The position numbers were made by a program, and so were the translations under genes. Of a stretch of 64,000 nt of DNA, positions 14,783 to 22,911 are shown one piece after another. Each line of letters starts with the position of its first letter. The first letter of the stretch is position 1. Where the stretch lies: the NCBI RefSeq assembly GCF_014075995.1, contig NZ_CP055153.1:682001-746000 (forward strand), given 5' to 3'. The stretch is from Adhaeribacter radiodurans (lineage in GTDB: Bacteria; Bacteroidota; Bacteroidia; Cytophagales; Hymenobacteraceae). Under the pieces are notes generated by a model that was not told the DNA's origin, ran no database searches, and was given only the letters and a program-made list of their open reading frames with translations.

Positions 14783-15439
14783 ATGCCCTTAGATAAAAAC
14801 GGAATTGCCCGGCGTATTGCCCAGGAATTACAAGATGGTTATTATGTGAACCTGGGAATAGGCATTCCAACGTTGGTGGCCAATTATATTCCAGCCGGAA
14901 TAAATGTGGTACTTCAGTCGGAGAATGGCCTGCTGGGGATGGGGCCGTTCCCGTTGGAAGAAGAAGTGGATGCCGATTTAATTAATGCGGGTAAACAAAC
15001 CGTTACTACCTTACCCGGATCTTCTATTTTCAGTTCCGCCGAAAGCTTTGCCATGATTCGGGGAGAGCACGTGGATCTTACGGTTTTAGGAGCCATGGAA
15101 GTGTCGGAGAAAGGAGACATTTCTAACTGGAAAATACCAGGCAAAATGGTAAAAGGCATGGGGGGAGCGATGGATTTGGTAGCTTCGGCCAAAAACATTA
15201 TTGTGGCGATGCAGCATACCTCTAAAGATGGACAATCCAAACTACTCCCTTCCTGCTCCCTCCCTATTACCGGTTTGGGTTGTGTAAAAAAGATTGTAAC
15301 AGATTTAGCGGTGCTGGATATAACACCGAATGGTTTTAAACTATTAGAAAGAGCGCCGGGCGTAACCGTGGAAGATATTATAAAAGCTACCACCGGAAAG
15401 CTTATCGTGGAAGGAGAAATTCCGGAAATTGCCACTTAA
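14783..15439 (+). CDS. scoB: 3-oxoacid CoA-transferase subunit B
   Basis: The 218-residue catalytic beta subunit of the CoA-transferase. The active-site glutamate that forms the enzyme-CoA thioester is Glu47 in [14 protein letters not shown]. Also visible are the N-terminal [13 protein letters not shown] motif and the late [14 protein letters not shown] and [13 protein letters not shown] motifs that mark subunit B. It follows subunit A after 9 bases, so the two are translated from one message. As for subunit A, 3-oxoadipate (pcaJ) and acetoacetate (scoB/atoA) specificity cannot be told apart here. Confidence 0.9.
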   Translation: MPLDKNGIARRIAQELQDGYYVNLGIGIPTLVANYIPAGINVVLQSENGLLGMGPFPLEEEVDADLINAGKQTVTTLPGSSIFSSAESFAMIRGEHVDLTVLGAMEVSEKGDISNWKIPGKMVKGMGGAMDLVASAKNIIVAMQHTSKDGQSKLLPSCSLPITGLGCVKKIVTDLAVLDITPNGFKLLERAPGVTVEDIIKATTGKLIVEGEIPEIAT

Positions 15440-15497
15440 TCTACATTAAAAGTTGCCTTACATCATTCTTAATCGCCAAATTATTTAATAACTCTAC

Positions 15498-16364
15498 ATG
15501 AAGAAATTATTCCTGCTAATTTTCTTTTTATGCTTCACAATTGCTGCTTATTGTGCCAGAATTGACTCCCTAGACATTCCGAGTGCGGCCATGGGTAAAT
15601 CCTACAAAGCCGTGGTAGTGCTCCCCAAAACCTACGCCAAAAGTAAAACTAATTACCCGGTCATGTACTTGTTACACGGTGGATTTGGGCACCACAGCGA
15701 TTGGACTATCAAGACCCCTAATAAAAATCTGGTTCCCGAGCTTGCCGACCAATACAACATGATCATTGTAATGCCGGAAGGCGAAGTATTTAGTTATTAC
15801 ATCGATAGCCCGGTAGATAAAAACAGCCAGTTCGAGACTTACCTCACGCAGGAAGTTATTGCCAAAATAGATAACTCCTACCGAACCATCCGGAATGCGA
15901 AAGGCAGAGCCATTACCGGACTTTCTATGGGTGGCTACGGCGCCTTATTTTTGGCCACCCGGCAACCGGACTTATATGGGGCGACCGGCTGCATGAGTGG
16001 GGCGATTGACTTACGCCTGGATAACTGGAAATTTCCACCCGAAACGGCTAACAATGTTAAGAAAGGATTTGAATCCCTCCTGGGCCCCGTTGAAACTTTG
16101 CCGGAGGTATACGATGCCCATTCTGTAGTGGATATGTACAATAAAATGAAAGCTAATGGGGTAAAGCTTATCATCGATTGTGGCGTGGATGATTTCTTAA
16201 TTGAGCCGAACCGGGAACTGCACCGCCGCCTGGTTTACAATAAAACGCCGCACGACTATGCCGAACGACCCAGCGGGCATACCTGGGACTACTGGCAGAA
16301 TTCGCTACCTCACCACGCTTTGTTTTTTGCCAAAGCTTTTGAAAGTCTAAGTGTTACCAAGTAA
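15498..16364 (+). CDS. Esterase-D family secreted esterase
   Basis: A 288-residue alpha/beta-hydrolase with a signal peptide (residues 1-19, ending AAYCA). It has no E-set domain: the esterase domain begins directly with VVLPKTYAKSKTNYPVMYLLHGG. The nucleophile is Ser143 in TGLSMGGYGA, the acid is likely in CGVDDFL, and the histidine is in PSGHTWDYW. It is a close paralogue of the next gene. It begins 58 bases after the CoA-transferase genes, so release of an acid by this enzyme followed by CoA transfer inside the cell is a plausible link, though the substrate is unknown. Confidence 0.87.
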   Translation: MKKLFLLIFFLCFTIAAYCARIDSLDIPSAAMGKSYKAVVVLPKTYAKSKTNYPVMYLLHGGFGHHSDWTIKTPNKNLVPELADQYNMIIVMPEGEVFSYYIDSPVDKNSQFETYLTQEVIAKIDNSYRTIRNAKGRAITGLSMGGYGALFLATRQPDLYGATGCMSGAIDLRLDNWKFPPETANNVKKGFESLLGPVETLPEVYDAHSVVDMYNKMKANGVKLIIDCGVDDFLIEPNRELHRRLVYNKTPHDYAERPSGHTWDYWQNSLPHHALFFAKAFESLSVTK

Positions 16365-16423
16365 GCTCTGCCTAGAATTTACAACTTAGTCCGAAATAAT
16401 TTATTATTCTAAAATCAATAGTA

Positions 16424-17320
16424 ATGGCGCTCAAGACTCAAAAGTCCTTCCTTCCACTCATCCTCCTTTGCCTCTGTTTTTTAATTTTTGCCAACCAAGC
16501 GATAGCGGCAAAAGTAGATACTATCCAAGTGGCTAGTCAGGTGATGCAAAGAAAAATTAAGGCGGCCGTTGTACTACCGGCTTCCTATAAAAAAAATAAA
16601 AAATCTTTTCCGGTTCTTTATTTGCTGCACGGCGGTACCGGAAAGTATAGCGATTGGTTAAGTAAAACGCCGGATAAAACGTTGCTGCATCGCATGGCCG
16701 ATACTTACAACCTCATTATTGTTACCCCCGATGGCGGACCCACCAGTTACTATTTCGATAGCCCCTTAGATAAAAACAGCCAGTACGAAACCTTTATTTC
16801 TAAGGAGTTAATAGGAAAAATAGATGCCAGTTATAAAACAATAAAGGATAAAAAAGGCCGCCTGATTGCTGGTCTCTCCATGGGTGGTCACGGGGCCTTT
16901 TATATTGCTACCAAACATCCGGATTTATTTAGTGCCGCCGGCAGTATGAGCGGCGTGATGAACATCAACACGGCCACCTGGAAAGTGCCTGCTGAATTTG
17001 CCCAATCCCGGGCGCAGAATTTTGCCAAGTTGTTAGGCCCCCCTCAAAATGAATTTTCGCCTTACCCAAATTATACCGCCGTTGGCTTAACCGATCGGAT
17101 AAAAGCCAGCGGTCTGAAGTTGATATTTGATTGCGGCGTGGATGATTTTTTGATTGAACCAAACCGGGAACTTCACCGGCTATTACTTGCCAATAAAACC
17201 TCGCACGAATACATCGAAAGGCCCGGCGGACATACCTGGGACTACTGGCAAAATGCCCTATCCGACCAAATGCTGTTTATGCACAAAGTATTACAGGAAA
17301 ATGGCGTGGCTATTCAGTAG
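16424..17320 (+). CDS. Esterase-D family secreted esterase, paralogue of the preceding gene
   Basis: A 298-residue protein with a hydrophobic signal segment (about residues 10-29, ending QAIAA) and an esterase-D domain. The nucleophile is Ser152 in AGLSMGGHGA; the acid is in CGVDDFL and the histidine in PGGHTWDYW. The two genes share the YYFDSPLDKNSQYETF-type motif and the RELHRxL segment, so they are tandem duplicates. The gap between them is 59 bases. Related proteins are annotated as S-formylglutathione-hydrolase-like, but the signal peptide argues against the cytoplasmic formaldehyde pathway. Confidence 0.87.
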   Translation: MALKTQKSFLPLILLCLCFLIFANQAIAAKVDTIQVASQVMQRKIKAAVVLPASYKKNKKSFPVLYLLHGGTGKYSDWLSKTPDKTLLHRMADTYNLIIVTPDGGPTSYYFDSPLDKNSQYETFISKELIGKIDASYKTIKDKKGRLIAGLSMGGHGAFYIATKHPDLFSAAGSMSGVMNINTATWKVPAEFAQSRAQNFAKLLGPPQNEFSPYPNYTAVGLTDRIKASGLKLIFDCGVDDFLIEPNRELHRLLLANKTSHEYIERPGGHTWDYWQNALSDQMLFMHKVLQENGVAIQ

Positions 17321-17449
17321 CTATCGCAAGTTAAAATAGCTTATCGGTTATGACATTTTTTTAAATTTTCTTCGACTTAAAACTCTTTAGCCAAATCCAA
17401 CAGGCGATAACTATTCTTTATTTTTTAAAATCCATCCTAATTAAAATAC

Positions 17450-19072
17450 ATGAAAATTAAACTTTTACTTTTTTCTGCTTTATTACTAAATGGTTCGTTG
17501 GCGACAATGGCCCAGAAGAAGGCAGAAGAAGCTCTTGCACCATTAATTGCCAGTACCACCCAAGCCATTGTGCCAACCGAATACGGCAAAGTGCGGGGGT
17601 ATATTCATCATGGTATATTCACTTACAAAGGGATTCCGTACGCTAAATCAGACCGCTTTCAGGCGGCTCAAAAGCCAGCTTCCTGGGAAGGAGTGCGCAG
17701 TTCCATGTCGTATGGTCCGGTTTGCCCTACCGATCCTACCACTACTGTTTATGACGAAATTGAATTTCCATTTCAGCACAACTGGGGGTACACCAACGAA
17801 AATTGCCAAAGTCTGAACGTGTGGACGCCCAAAATAAACGATGGCAAAAAACGCCCGGTAATGGTTTGGTTACACGGCGGCGGGTTTACGGCCGGTTCTG
17901 CGGTAGAACTACCTTCTTACGACGGGGAAAACCTGGCCCAAAAAGGAGATGTGGTAGTGGTTACGGTAAATCACCGGCTAAATATTCTGGGCTTTCTGGA
18001 CCTGTCGGCTTACGGCGACAAATACAAAGGTTCGGCCAACGCTGGTTTAACGGATTTAGCCATGGCTTTACAATGGGTGAAGCAAAATATTACCCAGTTT
18101 GGCGGCGACCCGAATAACGTAACCATTTTTGGCCAATCGGGAGGTGGTGGCAAAGTTACCTCCTTAATGAATGCGCCGTCCGTGAAAGGTTTATTTCACA
18201 AAGCCATTGTGCAAAGTGGTAGTTACATTACCAATTTTACTGAACCGGCCGTAACTAAGCGCATAAGTGCCGCTTTGTTGGAAGAACTAAAATTGCAACC
18301 TAACCAGATAGATTCGCTGCAAAAAATATCATACGAACGTCTGAACGCGGCCGGTAAAAAAGCCATTGGCAAAGTTCAGGAGGCCTTGAAAGCCGAAGGT
18401 AAACCCAATACCAATTTAGGTTGGGGACCCGTATTGGATGGTAATTTTTTACCTTATCAACCATCCGATCCGAAGGCTATTTTTTTATCCAAAGATATCC
18501 CGTTACTGGTAGGCACCACCAAAACCGAGTTCGCCCCATTCAATCCGGCTAATCGGGTACCAACCATGGAAGCCGCCAAGACAAATTTAACCAAACAGTA
18601 CGGAGCTAAAACCGATGCGTATCTATCGGCGGTTAAAAAGGCTTATCCTGAAAGTTCAAAGCCGTCTGATTTCGTATTGTTTGATTTTGGTTTTTGTGCA
18701 TTAGCCATAGACCAGGCAAATAACAAGGCCCAGCAAGGTACGGCTCCGGTTTACATGTATCTATTTACCTGGGAATCACCGGTGCTCGATGGCGCTTATA
18801 GTTCCATGCATTGTATGGAATTGCCTTTTGTATTCGATAATATTAACCGTTGTGAAGAAATGACGGGTGGGGGTCGAGAGGCGCACGTCTTAGCCGATAA
18901 AATGAGCACCGCCTGGATAAATTTTGCTAAAACGGGTAACCCGAATCACAAAGGTTTGCCTACCTGGCCCAAATACAGCAAAGGAAATGGCGCTACCATG
19001 CTGTTCGACAATACGTGCGCGGTTAAAAATAATCATGACAAAGAGCTGATTCAATTAGTTACTGCGAAATAA
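17450..19072 (+). CDS. Type-B carboxylesterase, secreted
   Basis: A 540-residue carboxylesterase of the large type-B (cholinesterase-like) family. The signal peptide ends near residue 22 (ATMAQK). Diagnostic motifs are VRGYIHHGIFTYKGIPYA near the N-terminus, ENCQSLNVWTP, the oxyanion motif VWLHGGGFTAGS, and the nucleophile elbow FGQSGGGGK with Ser230. The late DGAYSSMHCMELPFVF segment supplies the histidine region. Length is standard. These enzymes cleave carboxylic esters of broad type; with the two esterase-D genes upstream it makes a third consecutive secreted esterase of a different fold family. A 133-base gap separates it from the transporter gene. Confidence 0.9.
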   Translation: MKIKLLLFSALLLNGSLATMAQKKAEEALAPLIASTTQAIVPTEYGKVRGYIHHGIFTYKGIPYAKSDRFQAAQKPASWEGVRSSMSYGPVCPTDPTTTVYDEIEFPFQHNWGYTNENCQSLNVWTPKINDGKKRPVMVWLHGGGFTAGSAVELPSYDGENLAQKGDVVVVTVNHRLNILGFLDLSAYGDKYKGSANAGLTDLAMALQWVKQNITQFGGDPNNVTIFGQSGGGGKVTSLMNAPSVKGLFHKAIVQSGSYITNFTEPAVTKRISAALLEELKLQPNQIDSLQKISYERLNAAGKKAIGKVQEALKAEGKPNTNLGWGPVLDGNFLPYQPSDPKAIFLSKDIPLLVGTTKTEFAPFNPANRVPTMEAAKTNLTKQYGAKTDAYLSAVKKAYPESSKPSDFVLFDFGFCALAIDQANNKAQQGTAPVYMYLFTWESPVLDGAYSSMHCMELPFVFDNINRCEEMTGGGREAHVLADKMSTAWINFAKTGNPNHKGLPTWPKYSKGNGATMLFDNTCAVKNNHDKELIQLVTAK

Positions 19073-19205
19073 TTCCAGTTAGTAAGTACAATTAAAGCAG
19101 GTAGCTAATCAGGAAGTATACCCATGAATGATTTGGTCGAAGCAGCATCCTGGTAATTTCAAATAGCTTTTAATCTTAAAATTTAAAAAAATAAGCTCCT
19201 ATTAA

Positions 19206-20501
19206 GTGTTAGCAATCCTGGGCTTTGCCACCATCGTGGTTTTTCTATTACTGATAATCACCAAAAGATTGTCGGTCATTACGGCGTTGGTGGTAGTTCC
19301 TTTGGCTTTCGGGTTATTCGCCGGATTTACCATTCAGGAATTAGCCGAAATGATATTGACCGGTATCAAGCAAGTGGCGCCCACGGGTATTCTACTAATT
19401 TTTGCAGTGCTTTACTTTAGTGTGATGCTGGATGTGGGTTTATTTAATCCGCTGGTCAGCCTTATTATGAAGTATGTAAAAGGCGACCCGTTAAAAATTG
19501 TAATGGGTACGGCTATCTTAACCATGATCGTGCATTTGGATGGCGACGGTACCGCTACCTTCATGATTGTTATTTCCGCGTTTCTTCCTTTGTACAAGCA
19601 GCTTAATATGAGCCGACTGGTGTTGGCGGGTATTGTGGCCTTAAGTGTCGGGCCGATGCACCTGGTGCCCTGGTCCGGTACTTCGGCCCGCGCCATCGCT
19701 ACTTTGAATTCCGATGCCATCCATATTTTTAATCCTAATATTCCGGCCATTTTAGCGGGCATCGGGTGGGTTTTATTCGTGGCTTATTGGTTCGGTAAAA
19801 AAGAACGGAAACGGTTAGGTATCATCCCGTTCACCTACGACCATCAAGCCATACTCACTCCAGAACAGGCTGCTCAGCAAAGACCTAAATTAATCTGGTT
19901 CAATGCTTTGATAACGGTTTCACTCATTATTATCCTGATGAAAGGCTGGGTACCAGCGCCGGTATTATTTATACTTGCCAGTACCTTGGCCTTATTGGTT
20001 AATTATCCCAAACCTAAAGATCAGCAACAGGTCTTAAAAGCCCACGGGGCCAATATATTTTTAGTGAGTAGTATGATTTTCGCGGCCGGCGTATTCTCGG
20101 GTATATTAACCGGCTCCCAAATGATTACTGCTATGGCGAATAGCCTGGTAGCTCTGATTCCGGTTGAACACGCCAGCCTGTTGCCAGTACTGACGGCTCT
20201 TACCAGTATGCCGGCCAGCATGCTCTTTACCCCGGATGCTTATTACTTTGGTGTGGTTCCCATACTGAGCAAGGCGGCACAACATTATGGTTTGGATGCT
20301 CTGCAAATTGGTCGGGCTGCTTTATTGGGGCAAATGACGGTTGGTTTTCCTTTGAGCCCCTTAACGGCCTCTACATTTTTATTAGTGGGACTCACAGAAG
20401 TAGATCTGGGGGATCATCAGAAATTTATTTTTAAATGGGCTTTTGGCACAACCTTGGTAATGACCATCGTGGCGGTACTTACGGGCTCTATAACTATGTA
20501 G
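19206..20501 (+). CDS. CitMHS-family carboxylate transporter (citrate or other acid)
   Basis: A 431-residue inner-membrane protein with about 11-12 hydrophobic segments, of the CitMHS (citrate-Mg2+:H+ / ion transporter) family. The start is GTG at 19206; an in-frame TAA stands directly before it, so no longer form is possible. Family-type segments include MIVHLDGDGTATFMIV and GPMHLVPWSGTSARA, and the late VGFPLSPLTASTFLL. The family imports citrate or related carboxylates by cation symport. The next genes are AtuA-like, a pairing also seen in other catabolic clusters. I infer that it takes up the acid released by the upstream esterases; the substrate is not proven. Confidence 0.88.
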   Translation: MLAILGFATIVVFLLLIITKRLSVITALVVVPLAFGLFAGFTIQELAEMILTGIKQVAPTGILLIFAVLYFSVMLDVGLFNPLVSLIMKYVKGDPLKIVMGTAILTMIVHLDGDGTATFMIVISAFLPLYKQLNMSRLVLAGIVALSVGPMHLVPWSGTSARAIATLNSDAIHIFNPNIPAILAGIGWVLFVAYWFGKKERKRLGIIPFTYDHQAILTPEQAAQQRPKLIWFNALITVSLIIILMKGWVPAPVLFILASTLALLVNYPKPKDQQQVLKAHGANIFLVSSMIFAAGVFSGILTGSQMITAMANSLVALIPVEHASLLPVLTALTSMPASMLFTPDAYYFGVVPILSKAAQHYGLDALQIGRAALLGQMTVGFPLSPLTASTFLLVGLTEVDLGDHQKFIFKWAFGTTLVMTIVAVLTGSITM

Positions 20502-20555
20502 CAACAGTTAGTTATTTTCAGAGGTAAAGATCCCTAAAAAAGTAATTTTTTTAAA

Positions 20556-21881
20556 ATGATAAAAAATAAAGTACGCATTGGGTGTGGCGCCGGCTTTTCC
20601 GGAGACCGGTTAGAACCAGCCGTAATTCTGGCCGAAAAAGGCGAGCTCGACTACTTGGTACTGGAATGTTTAGCGGAACGAACCATTGCCCTGGCCCAAA
20701 AACGAAAGTTACAGGACCCAACCAAAGGATACGACCCCTTACTGGAACGCCGCATGGAAATGCTGCTGCCAATTCTGAAAAGTAAAAATATTCGGTTAAT
20801 TACCAACATGGGGGCCGCCAATCCAATTGCCGCGGCTGAATTAATTTGCTGCATTGCCCGAAAAACAGGCCTCTCCGTTTCGGTGGCGGCCGTTACCGGG
20901 GATGATGTCTTGAACCTGCTCTCTGGGGAAGAATTAACTTTAGAAACTGGCAAACCACTCCATACCGTCGGGCAAATTGTTTCTGCCAATGCCTATTTGG
21001 GAGCAGATGCTATCTTAACAGCCTTAGAAACCGGGGCCGATATCATTATTACCGGCCGGGTGGCTGATCCTTCTTTATTTGTAGCGCCGCTTATTCATGA
21101 ATTTAATTGGTCTTTGGATGATGCTGATAGAATGGGCCAGGCTACGGTTATCGGGCATTTAATGGAATGTGCGGGTCAGTTAACCGGGGGTTACTTTGCC
21201 GACCCGGGTAAAAAAGAGGTACCCGATATGGCCAGTTTAGGGCATCCCTTTGTAGATATTTATCCCGATGGAAAAGCCATTTTTAGTAAAGTAGCAGAAA
21301 CGAGCGGTATCTTAAATCTGGCTACGGTCAAAGAACAATTGCTTTACGAAGTAATGAATCCACAGCAATATTTTACTCCCGATGTGGTAGCGGACTTCAC
21401 CCAGGTCCGTTTACAGGAAGTTGGTCCGAACCAGGTGCAGGTAACCGGCGGCCGTGGCGAAAACAAACCTGCTACTTTAAAAGTGAGCGTGGGCTACCAG
21501 GCTGGTTTTGTGGGCGAAGGCGAAATTTCATATGCTGGCCCCAATGCCTTGGGGCGGGCGCAACTCTCCGGTGCTATTATCAAGCAAAGGTTAAGCCCTC
21601 ATTTTCCAGAACTCCGCGTGGATTATATTGGCAGCACCTCGGTGCACCGCACCCAATTGGGTAATTACCCGGAACCGTATGAAATCAGATTACGGGTGGC
21701 CGGTAAAGCTATTACCCCCGAAATGGCTGCCCGGGTAGGGGAAGAAGTAGAAGCGCTTTACACCAACGGCGCGGCCGGTGGCGGCGGAGCCCGGAAATAC
21801 GTACAGGAAGTAATCGGCATTATTTCAATCCTGCTTCCCCGGAATAAAGTTAATCCCACGGTTACCGTTCAGCGCTCATGA
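20556..21881 (+). CDS. AtuA-like (DUF1446) acyclic terpene utilisation family protein, large part
   Basis: A 441-residue cytoplasmic protein of the DUF1446 / AtuA family. It begins with the family signature RIGCGAGFSGDRLEPAV and continues with LVLECLAERTIALAQ and IIITGRVADPSLF; the glycine-rich end of the domain is at NGAAGGGGARKYVQE. AtuA of Pseudomonas is needed for citronellol and geranyl-CoA catabolism but its reaction is unresolved. In many AtuA proteins a small extra domain follows in the same chain; here that part is a separate gene whose ATG overlaps this stop codon (ATGA at 21878-21881), so the two are translationally coupled. Confidence 0.87.
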   Translation: MIKNKVRIGCGAGFSGDRLEPAVILAEKGELDYLVLECLAERTIALAQKRKLQDPTKGYDPLLERRMEMLLPILKSKNIRLITNMGAANPIAAAELICCIARKTGLSVSVAAVTGDDVLNLLSGEELTLETGKPLHTVGQIVSANAYLGADAILTALETGADIIITGRVADPSLFVAPLIHEFNWSLDDADRMGQATVIGHLMECAGQLTGGYFADPGKKEVPDMASLGHPFVDIYPDGKAIFSKVAETSGILNLATVKEQLLYEVMNPQQYFTPDVVADFTQVRLQEVGPNQVQVTGGRGENKPATLKVSVGYQAGFVGEGEISYAGPNALGRAQLSGAIIKQRLSPHFPELRVDYIGSTSVHRTQLGNYPEPYEIRLRVAGKAITPEMAARVGEEVEALYTNGAAGGGGARKYVQEVIGIISILLPRNKVNPTVTVQRS

Positions 21882-22189
21882 AAATAAAATTATACGATAT
21901 TGCCCACAGCCGAGCCGGCGACAAAGGAAATACCTTAACCTTATCGCTGATTGCTTACCATGAAGAAGATTATACTTTATTAGTGGAAAAAGTAACGGCC
22001 GCCGCCGTAAAGAGCCATCTGCAAAAAATTGTTTCCGGAGAGATAACCCGCTACGAACTACCCCATTTGGCGGCCCTTCAATTTGTTTGTCAGGATGCCT
22101 TACTGGGCGGCGTGACCACCTCCCTCTCCCTGGACCCGCACGGCAAAACTTTAAGCTTTGCGTTATTGGAAATGGAGATTGAAGGATAA
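21878..22189 (+). CDS. AtuA C-terminal-like small protein
   Basis: A 103-residue protein that matches the small ferredoxin-fold-like domain found at the C-terminus of longer AtuA/DUF1446 proteins. The opening KLYDIAHSRAGDKGNTLTLS is characteristic, as is LGGGVTTSLSLD-like sequence (here LLGGVTTSLSLDPHG). It overlaps the large AtuA-like gene by four bases, so the two products probably form one complex. I read this as a natural split of the two-domain protein, since both parts have clean ends and normal codon use. Confidence 0.83.
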   Translation: MKIKLYDIAHSRAGDKGNTLTLSLIAYHEEDYTLLVEKVTAAAVKSHLQKIVSGEITRYELPHLAALQFVCQDALLGGVTTSLSLDPHGKTLSFALLEMEIEG

Positions 22190-22332
22190 GAATTACACAT
22201 CACATAGAGTCGTTATAAATCCAACCAAAGGAAGTTTGTAATAATCCAACAAAGGCTATTGGCGGAAGCATTACCATCGATGGCAACTGATTATTTAAAA
22301 ATTAACGGGCTTAAAAATTTTCGAAAGAGGCT

Positions 22333-22712
22333 ATATCACCAAACATAAAAACGTATTAATTCTGGATAATCTCATTGCCGGGAAAAAAGCCAAGCCCATG
22401 CTGGTTGTCATGCTCGATGGCAATAGGAGAATGTCCGGATTTAATGAAAATGCTTTTAGAATTTTAAAAGGAATTAAAAAAAGGTATTTATTCCGGAATT
22501 AGATAAAAATCACCGGACCTTACCGGATGCTAAAATCTGCGTGCTGGCTGATTTATCCATGGGCGGAAAAGAAGATAATGCTAACCAAAACTGGAAGGAA
22601 CTGCTCGCCAAGTTTGACCAAATGAAGGTCAGATACACCTACTCCGAATCTTCTGGCTGGCATTCCTGCCTGGTTTGACGCAATAACCTGTATAATTTTG
22701 CGCCGCTCTTAT
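22333..22712 (+). pseudogene. Decayed copy of the 3' part of the double esterase gene
   Basis: This segment aligns by eye with about 12000-12555 of the double esterase gene: the DNA for [20 protein letters not shown] and the following FNENAFRI is nearly identical, and the end matches the [11 protein letters not shown] coding part. It has no start. A Trp codon (TGG of VWRNN) has become TGA at 22676-22678, and several small changes break the frame. After CCATGGGCGG at 22557-22566 the copy jumps to the sequence that follows the second CCATGGGCGG of the parent (12401-12410), losing the 177 bases in between, including the downstream half of the nucleophile elbow. The remaining sequence from 22190 to 22911 shows no gene. 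Confidence 0.9.
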
Positions 22713-22911
22713 GGAACAAAATTAATGGTAGCTGGTCCCTTCTAAAGTTAATGGCAATCACGCTCTAAATAATGCATTTATATTTATCAAATTATAGTTG
22801 GTTTTTAATAATTAACCAATAATTTGCCTTATCATGGAATTCTGTTGCCACACGAATAGGCAAGAGAATTATCCTTACCTATTCACTACAACTAATTATA
22901 ACTAATACTCA

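Noticed and set aside
14914-15435. Open frame of 173 codons on the minus strand over the CoA-transferase B gene
   Set aside because: The plus strand encodes a full CoA-transferase subunit with its active-site Glu; the antisense frame is Ser/Pro-rich and featureless.
14060-15439. Firm assignment of the CoA-transferase to the 3-oxoadipate (aromatic) pathway
   Set aside because: Sequence motifs do not separate PcaIJ from ScoAB, and no ring-cleavage or other protocatechuate pathway genes are next to it.
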